Shown: positions 1 to 5,026 of the stretch, in pieces
Layout: every line of letters begins with the position of its first letter
Position numbering within the stretch: the first letter of the stretch is position 1
Source: an uncultured Rhodobiaceae bacterium
Lineage (GTDB): Archaea; Thermoplasmatota; Poseidoniia; Poseidoniales; Poseidoniaceae
Reading direction: 5' to 3'
Length of the DNA: 5,323 nt
Assembly: GCA_937911445.1 (NCBI GenBank)
Contig: CALDQY010000094.1
Location: 1-5,323 of the forward strand
Notes under the pieces: generated by a model
What the model was told of the DNA's origin: nothing
The model's database searches: none
What the model saw: the letters and a program-made list of their open reading frames with translations, nothing else
Translations under genes and position numbers: made by a program

Positions 1-1
1 C

Positions 2-232
2 GATGTTGAGATTGCTTCGGGTGCTGGGGGGTCCGGTTCTTTGACAATGAAAGATCACGCTGGTGCCTCCCCACTCACTCGCGCATGGGGTTCTGGAGCG
101 ACTGAGAAAGGAGCGATTGGGACCATTCCTTCGAATTCTGGTGATTATTCATTGACGGTCACCGTTCGCGGGCCGTCTTCGTTTATCCATCTCAAAGTTG
201 CTGGAGCACTCGTGTTCCAATGGACGCTATGA
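2..232 (+). CDS. C-terminal end of an unrecognised protein (5' truncated by window)
   Basis: The reading frame is open from base 2 to the TGA at 230-232 and gives 76 residues, so this is the tail of a gene that begins before the window. A TTG at 41 could serve as a start, but open frame continues upstream of it, so a real start there is unlikely. The first half is rich in Gly, Ser, Ala and Thr; the second half alternates hydrophobic and polar residues (GDYSLTVTV, then FIHLKVAGALVFQW), which suggests a beta-sandwich-like C-terminal domain, perhaps of an exported protein. I recognise no family. The stop codon overlaps the ribosome-binding site of the hydrolase gene that starts 10 bases later, so the two are probably co-transcribed. 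Confidence 0.6.
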   Translation, partial: DVEIASGAGGSGSLTMKDHAGASPLTRAWGSGATEKGAIGTIPSNSGDYSLTVTVRGPSSFIHLKVAGALVFQWTL

Positions 233-237
233 GGTGA
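231..237 (+). promoter_or_regulatory. Shine-Dalgarno site of the hydrolase gene
   Basis: GAGGTGA matches the expected complement of an archaeal 16S rRNA 3' end and lies 5 bases before the ATG at 243. It overlaps the upstream stop codon (TGA, 230-232). It fixes the hydrolase start at 243 rather than at the in-frame TTG at 198, which would lie inside the preceding gene. Confidence 0.75.
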
Positions 238-242
238 CATCG

Positions 243-848
243 ATGCCCACGCTCATCATGATGCATGGGATGACCGGAACGGCAGAGATGATGCGTCCGT
301 TTGCTGAGAAAATTCTTCCCGAGGGATGGACGTTGCTTGTGCCTGATGCACGTTTTGACCACCCTCGACGTGGCAAAACTTGGTGGCGATATGAGGATGA
401 AGACCCTGATGTAACTCGTCGATTGCAACTCTCTCGTCGTGAATTGATGGATGTTGATTCTTCACTCTCGCAACTCGAGAAACTCATCGCTGAAGAAGCG
501 CCCATGGGCCCTCTCGTTGTAGGTGGATTCTCCCAAGGAGGGGCGATGGCTCAAGAGATGCTCCAACTCCCCCTTGCCGATCGAATTGTTGGTATTGTTG
601 CCTTGGGAACACGTTTGGTTCGACCGATGGAATTGAGGCTGCGTCTTGAAGAACTCGACAAGAAAAGGATGTTCTGGATGCATGGCGTGCGAGATGTACG
701 TGTCCCAATTGAAGATGGGTGGGCTGTTGCTCATATTTTCGAAGCAGCTGGTTGGAGTATTGAATTGGTTGAACATCAAAAGGGGCATATGATTCCAACT
801 GAGCATCATGATGTGCTCAAGGACTGGTTGGAAAACTTCGTCAATTGA
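243..848 (+). CDS. alpha/beta-hydrolase, carboxylesterase/phospholipase-like
   Basis: This 201-residue protein has the compact alpha/beta-hydrolase layout of the carboxylesterase/phospholipase (Abhydrolase_2-like) group. The first strand leads into the oxyanion-hole motif HGMTG (residues 8-12). The nucleophile elbow is GFSQGG, with Ser97. HGVRDVRVP (147-155) supplies the likely acid Asp151, and GH at 181-182 supplies the likely base His182, so the Ser-Asp-His triad is complete and correctly ordered. There is no signal peptide, so it should act in the cytoplasm as an esterase or thioesterase; the substrate cannot be told. The start is set by the Shine-Dalgarno site at 231-237 and by the fold beginning directly with strand PTLIMMHG. 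It follows the truncated upstream gene by 10 bases, probably in one operon. Its last 8 bases overlap the convergent glutaredoxin gene. Confidence 0.9.
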   Translation: MPTLIMMHGMTGTAEMMRPFAEKILPEGWTLLVPDARFDHPRRGKTWWRYEDEDPDVTRRLQLSRRELMDVDSSLSQLEKLIAEEAPMGPLVVGGFSQGGAMAQEMLQLPLADRIVGIVALGTRLVRPMELRLRLEELDKKRMFWMHGVRDVRVPIEDGWAVAHIFEAAGWSIELVEHQKGHMIPTEHHDVLKDWLENFVN

Positions 849-1110
849 TTGGATATTTGCTGAGTTCATCGAACCCACCAATGAAAATCCGATCTTCTCC
901 ACGAAGGTCAAAGATGACTGGAACCGTGCGATGCATTGTTGCTTCAACGACTTCGTCACGGAGATTGCGAGGATGCTGATCAAATGAGACTTCAACAAAC
1001 GGTTGTTCTTTTTGTGTCAGCAGTCGTTTTGCAGCCGTGCAATATCCACAAAATCGTCCTGTAAAGACAAGGAAGTTTCCTTTGTGTTGATCGAGGAGTT
1101 CCGTGAACAT
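841..1110 (-). CDS. glutaredoxin-like thiol-disulfide oxidoreductase
   Basis: The 89-residue product has the thioredoxin-fold features of a small dithiol glutaredoxin. Strand NFLVFTG is followed by the active-site motif C21-G-Y-C24; T62-V-P64 is the cis-proline loop that packs against the active site, and GG at 78-79 is the usual glutathione-contacting turn before the last helix. The length is normal for the family. It should reduce disulfides or mixed thiols in the cytoplasm; the physiological thiol in this organism is unknown, and a ribonucleotide-reductase-partner (NrdH-type) role is also possible. No Shine-Dalgarno site precedes the ATG at 1110, but a TATA-like TTGAAATA lies 23-30 bases ahead, so the mRNA is probably leaderless. 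The gene is divergent from the FMN reductase and convergent with the hydrolase; the shared TCAATTGA carries both stop codons. Confidence 0.88.
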   Translation of the reverse strand: MFTELLDQHKGNFLVFTGRFCGYCTAAKRLLTQKEQPFVEVSFDQHPRNLRDEVVEATMHRTVPVIFDLRGEDRIFIGGFDELSKYPIN

Positions 1111-1132
1111 GTCTCGTCTTCACTGGCTGACG

Positions 1133-1140
1133 TATTTCAA
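1133..1140 (-). promoter_or_regulatory. candidate TATA box of the glutaredoxin gene
   Basis: Read on the minus strand the sequence is TTGAAATA, located 23-30 bases ahead of the ATG at 1110. That is the spacing expected when an archaeal transcript begins at or next to the start codon. The same octamer occurs in mirror orientation ahead of the FMN reductase gene. Confidence 0.5.
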
Positions 1141-1168
1141 GGCATGGTAACTGAGATGAAACCAACTG

Positions 1169-1176
1169 TTGAAATA
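1169..1176 (+). promoter_or_regulatory. candidate TATA box of the FMN reductase gene
   Basis: TTGAAATA, continuing into GAATATT, lies 22-29 bases ahead of the ATG at 1198. It forms a perfect inverted repeat with TATTTCAA at 1133-1140. Its position supports translation from 1198 and not from the in-frame ATGs at 1144 or 1156, which would place this box inside the gene. Confidence 0.5.
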
Positions 1177-1197
1177 GAATATTGCATTGGTTCTACC

Positions 1198-1698
1198 ATG
1201 GATTCCTATGTCTTGGTTCTTGCAGCATCATCCGGTAAGAACCTCGCCCTCGCTCAACGATTTTCTGAATCCTTTGAGAAAAAAGGGGTGACTGCGAAAA
1301 TCGTGGACTTGACAACGCTTCATTGGCCCGTATACACGCCAGAATTGGATGGTGACCGTGACAAATCTCCTGATACGTCTGAACTGTCATCTCTTATACT
1401 CAACTCAACTGCTTTGGTTGTTTGTGCTCCTGAGTACAACGGTGTTATGCCTCCTGCACTCAACAACACGATTGCATGGCTCTCAGTCGAGTCGGATGAT
1501 TTTCGAAAATTGTTCAACAATCGATCTGTTTTACTCGCAACACACAGTGGTGGTGGTGGAGCGCATTGTCTAATGGCTATGCGCCACCAATTCTCGTTCC
1601 TAGGTAGCAACGTCATTGGTCGTTCCATGACGCTCAACAAATCGAAACCGTTCTCTCAAGAGACCATGGACGATCTGATTCAACGCGTTTTGCAATGA
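1198..1698 (+). CDS. NADPH-dependent FMN reductase family protein (flavodoxin fold)
   Basis: The 166-residue product matches the NADPH-dependent FMN reductase/azoreductase family. Strand YVLVLAAS (residues 4-11) opens the flavodoxin fold and SSGKNLALA (11-19) forms the phosphate-binding loop for FMN; the usual Gly-Ser-x-Arg is altered to Ser-Ser-Gly-Lys. The family signature follows: APEYNG (77-82), then PPALNNTIAWLS (85-96). The Gly-rich HSGGGGAHC (116-124) is the later isoalloxazine-side loop. It should reduce flavins or quinone-like acceptors with NAD(P)H in the cytoplasm; substrate is not determined. The ATG at 1198 is chosen because the first strand begins three residues later and a TATA-like box lies about 25 bases upstream; in-frame ATGs at 1144 and 1156 would add a leader that the fold does not need. 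It is divergent from glutaredoxin, so both may belong to one redox response. Confidence 0.87.
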   Translation: MDSYVLVLAASSGKNLALAQRFSESFEKKGVTAKIVDLTTLHWPVYTPELDGDRDKSPDTSELSSLILNSTALVVCAPEYNGVMPPALNNTIAWLSVESDDFRKLFNNRSVLLATHSGGGGAHCLMAMRHQFSFLGSNVIGRSMTLNKSKPFSQETMDDLIQRVLQ

Positions 1699-1736
1699 CC
1701 TGTTGACTCATTTGCGAATCGCCGGTTGGCCAACGG

Positions 1737-1744
1737 TTATGAAC
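1737..1744 (+). promoter_or_regulatory. candidate TATA box of tRNA-Glu
   Basis: TTATGAAC ends 25 bases ahead of the mature 5' end of the tRNA at 1769, a position compatible with a TATA box giving a transcript with a very short leader. The match to a TATA consensus is weak, and no transcription data support it. Confidence 0.3.
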
Positions 1745-1768
1745 AAGAGGTGACACGGTAAGTCATTG

Positions 1769-1843
1769 GCTCGTGTGGTGTAGCCAGGTCCATCATCGCG
1801 GGTTTTCATCCCGCTGACCCGGGTTCGAATCCCGGCACGAGCA
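1769..1843 (+). tRNA. tRNA-Glu (anticodon UUC)
   Basis: The full cloverleaf is visible. The acceptor stem GCTCGTG (1769-1775) pairs with CACGAGC (1836-1842), and A1843 is the discriminator base. The anticodon stem GCGGG (1798-1802) pairs with CCCGC (1810-1814) around the loop TTTTCAT, giving anticodon TTC at 1805-1807, which reads GAA and GAG. The T stem CCGGG/CCCGG encloses TTCGAAT. The D arm begins at 1778 with the usual short stem and a GG in its loop, and the variable loop has 4 bases, as usual for tRNA-Glu. There is no intron. CCA is not encoded, since CCT follows the discriminator, so the CCA end must be added enzymatically. A run of four T at 1854-1857 may serve in termination. Confidence 0.96.
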
Positions 1844-1855
1844 CCTGGATAACTT

Positions 1856-1879
1856 TTACAATCAATTTGTAACGTTACA
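1856..1879. repeat. overlapping inverted repeats ahead of the HTH_10 regulator, candidate operator
   Basis: Three related half-sites follow one another. TTACAA (1856-1861) and TTGTAA (1867-1872) form a perfect 6-bp inverted repeat with a 5-base spacer. The second half-site also lies within TGTAACGTTACA (1868-1879), a perfect 12-bp palindrome. The array ends against the A/T-rich ACATATAGATA stretch that is the likely TATA box of the regulator gene, a typical place for a transcription-factor site. Autoregulation is an inference. Part of the array could instead belong to the end of the tRNA transcript. Confidence 0.4.
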
Positions 1880-1887
1880 TATAGATA
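1876..1887 (+). promoter_or_regulatory. candidate TATA box of the HTH_10 regulator gene
   Basis: TACATATAGATA is the most TATA-like stretch upstream of the regulator. A start site about 25 bases downstream would fall near 1907-1912, leaving a leader of roughly 10-15 bases before the ATG at 1922. A second weaker candidate, TATCATAA at 1903-1910, would fit a leaderless mRNA starting at the ATG at 1934. Confidence 0.4.
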
Positions 1888-1921
1888 GGACTTGTATGAA
1901 CCTATCATAACGGGTATCTCT

Positions 1922-2575
1922 ATGTTATCGCAGATGCAATTCAACATTCAGTACGAAGACGCACTTGACCTACCTTCTGGAGAACTCGTGAATGTCTTCG
2001 AGAAGCTCTCTTTCATTCGCATCATTGAGGTGCTTGAACAATCACCCGTCATGTTGTTTAGTGCGACATTGATGAAGCACAAATCCATCGATGACGTCAA
2101 CGCCATTCCTGCTATGGAATTGAAAGAAGTCCTCTCATCGAATGGTAGAGACGTTCTGTTTTCGACCCGCATGAGCGGTCCAATCGCTCGTCTAATCATC
2201 AGTCAAAATGATGCATGGCCAATTGCTCCAATTTTGATTGAGTCGAAACAACTGGTGCTCTCGATGCAAGGTACTCCACAAGGCTTATCCACGTTTTTGA
2301 ATCAGGTCAAGCAACTGATTGGTCCACGTTTCAGCCTCACAGTCAACAAATCATATCAGGGCGAGTGGTTAACGGCTCCAAACATGTCGCCTCGTCGAAA
2401 ACAAGTGTTGGAGACGGCGATTCACATGGGATACTACAATCATCCTCGTCAATGCAAGCAACAAGATATTGCCATTCAAATGAACCGAAAACAAGGAACA
2501 ATCGCTGAACATCTCCTTCTTGCAGAAGGCAACATCCTCAAGGCATGGTACGAGCAATCTCGTACCTCAGAGTAA
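1922..2575 (+). CDS. Bat-type HTH_10 transcriptional regulator
   Basis: The 217-residue product ends in a DNA-binding domain of the bacterio-opsin activator type (HTH_10), at about residues 155-210. It opens MSPRRKQVLETA, has the diagnostic MGYYNHPR core, then the segment DIAIQMNRKQGTIAEHL as recognition region, and LLLAEGNI as the last helix. The N-terminal ~150 residues form a mixed alpha/beta region with no PAS or GAF signature that I recognise, and may be a ligand-sensing or dimerisation domain of the kind paired with HTH_10 in archaea. The target genes are unknown. The start is uncertain: ATG at 1922 is used, ATG at 1934 is equally possible, and a TTG at 1892 is unlikely because it lies too close to the TATA-like stretch. 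The 3' end overlaps the convergent LysE gene by 9 bases. Inverted repeats sit upstream. Confidence 0.82.
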   Translation: MLSQMQFNIQYEDALDLPSGELVNVFEKLSFIRIIEVLEQSPVMLFSATLMKHKSIDDVNAIPAMELKEVLSSNGRDVLFSTRMSGPIARLIISQNDAWPIAPILIESKQLVLSMQGTPQGLSTFLNQVKQLIGPRFSLTVNKSYQGEWLTAPNMSPRRKQVLETAIHMGYYNHPRQCKQQDIAIQMNRKQGTIAEHLLLAEGNILKAWYEQSRTSE

Positions 2576-3181
2576 TTGACGAACAACACCAAGTCCTGCG
2601 AATAGGAAGATGGCTCCTGCTAAACTTCGGATCATGATTTTTCCATGTCGTTCATGTCGCAGTGTATCCATCAGTTTGTGTCCAATCATGGTCCAGAGGA
2701 TCATTGCAAGTAATCCCGCAGTTGTTGTGATTGTGGTAATGAGGAGGATACCCTTCATCCCTCCGCCGAATCCTTGCAAAAATTCGATCATGATAACAGA
2801 GACAAAGACCCATTCCTTACCGTTGATGAATTGCAACATGATACCATGTCGAAAGTCAAATCGCTGGATGTCTCGATCGACCGACAACTGGTCTATTGGA
2901 ATACGGAGAATCACTACGCCCAGTAGCACAAAGAACAGCAGGCCAAACCACTCAAGGAACGTAAAGAGCATGGAATCCTTGTCGATGCGCTCAACGGTCG
3001 TTCCGATAATGAGATGGACCAAGATGAACCCAATGACCATTCCAATCAACAAGGAGACATTGCTACGTGCTCCATGAACTGCAGAGTGTGAAATAGCAGT
3101 GATGTTGTTTGGTCCAGGAGTGAAAATTCCAACTGCGAGGATGGTCAGGAGTCCAAAAATCGCCTCGGTTTCAATGGCCAA
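2567..3181 (-). CDS. LysE/RhtB family exporter
   Basis: This 204-residue integral membrane protein carries the LysE/RhtB signature TPGPNN at residues 21-26 in the first membrane segment, followed by the family's small-residue stretch HGARSN at 36-41. About six hydrophobic segments can be seen, near residues 8-24, 42-63, 72-92, 122-138, 142-167 and 185-204, and the length is normal for the family. Members export amino acids or related small metabolites by secondary transport; the substrate here cannot be read from sequence. The start is TTG, preceded by a Shine-Dalgarno-like GAGGGTGG with a 4-base gap; the first internal Met is residue 48, past the signature, so it cannot be the start. The gene begins 11 bases after the DedA stop, implying one operon. 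Confidence 0.87.
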   Translation of the reverse strand: MAIETEAIFGLLTILAVGIFTPGPNNITAISHSAVHGARSNVSLLIGMVIGFILVHLIIGTTVERIDKDSMLFTFLEWFGLLFFVLLGVVILRIPIDQLSVDRDIQRFDFRHGIMLQFINGKEWVFVSVIMIEFLQGFGGGMKGILLITTITTTAGLLAMILWTMIGHKLMDTLRHERHGKIMIRSLAGAIFLFAGLGVVRQLL

Positions 3182-3185
3182 TATA

Positions 3186-3193
3186 CCACCCTC
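3186..3193 (-). promoter_or_regulatory. Shine-Dalgarno site supporting the TTG start of the LysE gene
   Basis: On the minus strand GAGGGTGG lies 4 bases ahead of the TTG start at 3181 and its first base is the last base of the DedA stop codon. It decides the start of the exporter gene, for which no ATG or GTG is available before the family signature, and it points to translation from a shared DedA-LysE mRNA. Confidence 0.55.
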
Positions 3194-3792
3194 TAGACTG
3201 CATCGCCTGTTGTTGATGCTCTTCTATTGAGCCACCAAAGAAAGGTCGCAAGTGCTGCGAGAAGAACGACTGCCATGATGATTTCATGATCCAGCAACCA
3301 CTGCACTGCATCCATGGCAGCATCACCGTACAGGTAAATCAGCAACGCTTCCAATCCAAATCGTAGCCCTCTTCCAAAGATACCTGCCAAAATGAACGGT
3401 TGCAACTTCATATCGCTTGCACCTGCAATCCATCCAAACACTTTGTAGGGGAGTGGGGAGACTGCAGCGATAAACATGCCAAGCGTGCCGTATCGTTCAA
3501 ACAGTGCCTCGAGTCGAACTCGGTGGTGAGGTTTGCCGAAACGGTCCAAGAGTTTCGTACCGTAGCGCTTCCCTATGGTGTGCCCTATGACAGCGCCCAT
3601 AACCGAGGATACTGTGACGACGGTCCATAACCACAGAAGGACGCTGGGACTATCTCGGTCCTCATAGGCCATGGGAAGGAACATCACATCGGGTGGTATG
3701 GGTTGGATGATTGCCTCAGTAAACGAAAGTAAGGCAAGTGCGAAAGGCCCAAACTGATTGAAGAAGTCAAGAATGAATTCTTCTCCAATCAT
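3193..3792 (-). CDS. DedA/VTT family membrane protein, YqaA-like
   Basis: The 199-residue product has the features of the DedA (VTT, SNARE-associated) family, close to the YqaA branch. Near the N-terminus, Glu26 is followed by PIPPD (31-35), the conserved re-entrant-loop region. A glycine-zipper helix (G66, G70, G74, G78; GHTIGKRYG) follows. The second conserved stretch is SPLPYKVFGWIAG (112-124), then GIFGRGLRFG with Arg141 and Arg144. A hydrophobic C-terminal helix runs at about 170-190. Characterised relatives act in membrane-lipid movement, in particular polyprenyl-phosphate or phospholipid flipping; that role is not shown here. The ATG at 3792 has only a weak GGTG directly before it and no clear TATA box. 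It heads the operon with LysE and is divergent from Nob1, 78 bases apart. Confidence 0.87.
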   Translation of the reverse strand: MIGEEFILDFFNQFGPFALALLSFTEAIIQPIPPDVMFLPMAYEDRDSPSVLLWLWTVVTVSSVMGAVIGHTIGKRYGTKLLDRFGKPHHRVRLEALFERYGTLGMFIAAVSPLPYKVFGWIAGASDMKLQPFILAGIFGRGLRFGLEALLIYLYGDAAMDAVQWLLDHEIIMAVVLLAALATFLWWLNRRASTTGDAV

Positions 3793-3870
3793 GCACCAAG
3801 GTGCTGATACGGATTCTTGAGGCTATGGGTTATCGACGTCTTCTTTACGGGTATTCGACACCCTTTGCCC

Positions 3871-4359
3871 ATGGCCGTCCTCGATACCAGCGCTCTGCTC
3901 AATTGGCCGATAGAGCGCTGTCGTGGACAACTTGTCTCGATTTTGCAACAACAAGAATTGTCTCGAGTCGATCAGCAGCGATGGATGTTGATCGATTCAG
4001 TCGACATGGATTGGCGAACAGCAAGTGAAAGCGATCGCCAATCAATACTCGATGTAGCTGCGAAGACGGGTGATTTACCGCGCTTATCCGATGTGGACAT
4101 TGACCTGCTCGCTCTTGCTCTCGCCAATCAAACCAATCTTGTAACCGATGATTATCGCATGAAAAACGTAGCAAGAGAAGTTGGTATCGCCGTTCAAGGG
4201 GTCATGACGACTGGTGGAAAGAAGCAATGGAAGTGGGTGCTACGATGCATAGGATGTCGACAAACTGAAGAGGTTTCTTCTGAAGCTCAACGTTCGAAGC
4301 ATGATGATGTGAAAGCATGCGATCGATGCGGTGCTCCGATGAAACTCAAGCGAGCATAA
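3871..4359 (+). CDS. nob1: Nob1-type endonuclease (PIN domain plus zinc ribbon), rRNA maturation
   Basis: The 162-residue protein has the archaeal Nob1 architecture. A PIN nuclease domain begins AVLDTSALLNWP with catalytic Asp5; GDLPRLSDVDIDLLALALA (67-85) gives the next acidic centre around Asp76, and TDDYRMKNVA (92-101) the last acidic residues Asp93/Asp94. A zinc ribbon follows, with C126-x2-C129 and C150-x2-C153. Nob1 cleaves the precursor at the 3' end of 16S rRNA during late small-subunit maturation. ATG at 3871 is chosen because the PIN domain starts immediately; an in-frame TTG at 3817 would add 18 residues with no family counterpart. No Shine-Dalgarno site is present and a weak CTTTACG lies about 25 bases upstream, so the mRNA is probably leaderless. 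The stop codon abuts that of the convergent tatA-like gene. Confidence 0.9.
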   Translation: MAVLDTSALLNWPIERCRGQLVSILQQQELSRVDQQRWMLIDSVDMDWRTASESDRQSILDVAAKTGDLPRLSDVDIDLLALALANQTNLVTDDYRMKNVAREVGIAVQGVMTTGGKKQWKWVLRCIGCRQTEEVSSEAQRSKHDDVKACDRCGAPMKLKRA

Positions 4360-4662
4360 TCACTCTTCATCGCTGAGGGATTCGAGTGCAGCGACTTTCT
4401 TTTCAAGTTCATCAACGGCCATCCCCGTGGGGTCAATCCCAACGGCTTTTGCACGGTCCATGAGAACTTGATCCGGGGTCTTACCTCCTGCTTCAAGATC
4501 GGTGATTGTCGCTACCGTCGTTGCTTCTGTTAGCCCCTTATGGAATTCACCTTTGGAACGACCAAGGGCATTCGCCATCTTCGGGAGTCGTTCCGCTCCA
4601 AAGAGAATGAAAAAGATACCGAGAAGAATAATGATTTCAAGCGGTCCAGGACTAAACGCCAT
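4360..4662 (-). CDS. tatA: TatA/TatE-type twin-arginine translocase subunit
   Basis: The 100-residue protein has the TatA pattern: a short exposed N-terminus, one membrane helix (about 7-21, IIILLGIFFILFG), the hinge FG at 21-22, then ERLPKMANALGRSKGEF (24-40), whose Leu-Pro and amphipathic helix are diagnostic. TatA oligomers form the conduit through which folded twin-arginine precursors cross the membrane, with TatC as receptor; no tatC is in the window. The tail is not plain low-complexity sequence: residues about 64-93 (DQVLMDRAKAVGIDPTG, then MAVDELEKKVAAL) look like a small helix-extended-loop-helix or SAP/LEM-like unit. No ribosome-binding site is seen. A TTGAAAG at 32-38 bases ahead of the ATG on the minus strand may be a promoter. 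The gene lies 71 bases behind the sulfur-carrier gene on the same strand, so co-transcription is possible. TatB cannot be excluded. Confidence 0.88.
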   Translation of the reverse strand: MAFSPGPLEIIILLGIFFILFGAERLPKMANALGRSKGEFHKGLTEATTVATITDLEAGGKTPDQVLMDRAKAVGIDPTGMAVDELEKKVAALESLSDEE

Positions 4663-4733
4663 ACTGTTCCCCGAGTAGCCCTAGAGGTTGAGGCTTTCAA
4701 GACTTGCCATCATGCAACGTGCATTCTTGTGAT

Positions 4734-4976
4734 TCAGCCACCGGATACCGGAGGAAGAAGCGCCACTTCGTCTCCTCGTTGACAATGAACGTCGACAGGA
4801 CATCGCTCCCCATTCAAGGCTACAGCCAAACCTTGACCAAGCCAGTGGCCCATGTCAAGTTCAACGATTATTTCCTCGATACTGAGATTCTCTCGCCATT
4901 CGACTTTTGTTGTGCGAGACCCAATCGCTTCTGCAATGGGCCCGAACGCAAGCACGCGCACGTATCCTGCTGACAT
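4734..4976 (-). CDS. MoaD/ThiS-like ubiquitin-fold sulfur-carrier protein
   Basis: The 80-residue product has the beta-grasp sulfur-carrier pattern: first strand YVRVLAFGP (5-13), helix IAEAIG, a second helix around LSIEEIIVELD (31-41), strand AVALNG (51-56), GDEVALLPPVSGG (68-80) and a bare C-terminal Gly-Gly that would be adenylated and thiocarboxylated. The LLPPVSGG ending favours the MoaD branch (small subunit of molybdopterin synthase) over ThiS, but a SAMP-type archaeal ubiquitin-like modifier is also possible because no MoaE, MoeB or other cofactor gene is in view. The ATG at 4976 is preferred: it puts a TATA-like TATTGATAAA 22-31 bases upstream and gives the usual length. An ATG at 5018 would add 14 residues and place that box inside the gene. 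It is divergent from the ABC ATPase gene. Confidence 0.85.
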   Translation of the reverse strand: MSAGYVRVLAFGPIAEAIGSRTTKVEWRENLSIEEIIVELDMGHWLGQGLAVALNGERCPVDVHCQRGDEVALLPPVSGG

Positions 4977-4997
4977 GGACCTAGGTTGATGCGGCAG

Positions 4998-5007
4998 TTT
5001 ATCAATA
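4998..5007. promoter_or_regulatory. shared A/T-rich element between the sulfur-carrier and ABC genes, candidate bidirectional TATA box
   Basis: TTTATCAATA lies 20-29 bases ahead of the ATG of the ABC gene at 5027 and, read as TATTGATAAA on the other strand, 22-31 bases ahead of the sulfur-carrier ATG at 4976. It is the only clear A/T-rich patch in the 50-base divergent region, so one element may recruit TBP for both directions. Confidence 0.45.
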
Positions 5008-5026
5008 CGTAGCCGCATGGTATCTC

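Noticed and set aside
462..998. 178-codon open frame on the minus strand
   Set aside because: It runs opposite the hydrolase, which has a full catalytic triad, and spans the glutaredoxin gene in another frame. Its translation shows no family motif.
1003..1197. Extended N-terminus of the FMN reductase from 1003, 1144 or 1156
   Set aside because: The region from 1003 overlaps the glutaredoxin gene and both divergent promoter boxes, and the flavodoxin fold begins just after the ATG at 1198.
1725..1734. Perfect 10-bp palindrome GTTGGCCAAC between FMN reductase and tRNA-Glu
   Set aside because: It is short, lacks a loop and a T-run for a terminator, and does not extend into the flanks. It could be a binding site, but nothing else supports it.
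1747..1753. GAGGTGA resembling a Shine-Dalgarno site ahead of the tRNA
   Set aside because: No start codon at useful spacing leads into an open frame; tRNA-Glu begins 15 bases later.
1708..1947. 79-codon open frame on the minus strand
   Set aside because: It reads through the antisense of tRNA-Glu; the AGIRTRVSG-like string is a familiar artefact of translating tRNA genes.
2610..3077. 155-codon open frame on the plus strand
   Set aside because: It lies wholly within the LysE/RhtB exporter gene on the other strand. Its composition (Pro, Arg, Ser, Met rich) is that of the antisense of a hydrophobic protein.
3817..3870. Upstream TTG start for the Nob1 gene
   Set aside because: It would add 18 residues before the PIN-domain start MAVLDTSALL, which normally lies at the very N-terminus.
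4977..5018. Fourteen-residue N-terminal extension of the sulfur carrier
   Set aside because: The added residues have no beta-grasp counterpart and the start at 5018 would leave the only TATA-like box inside the coding region.
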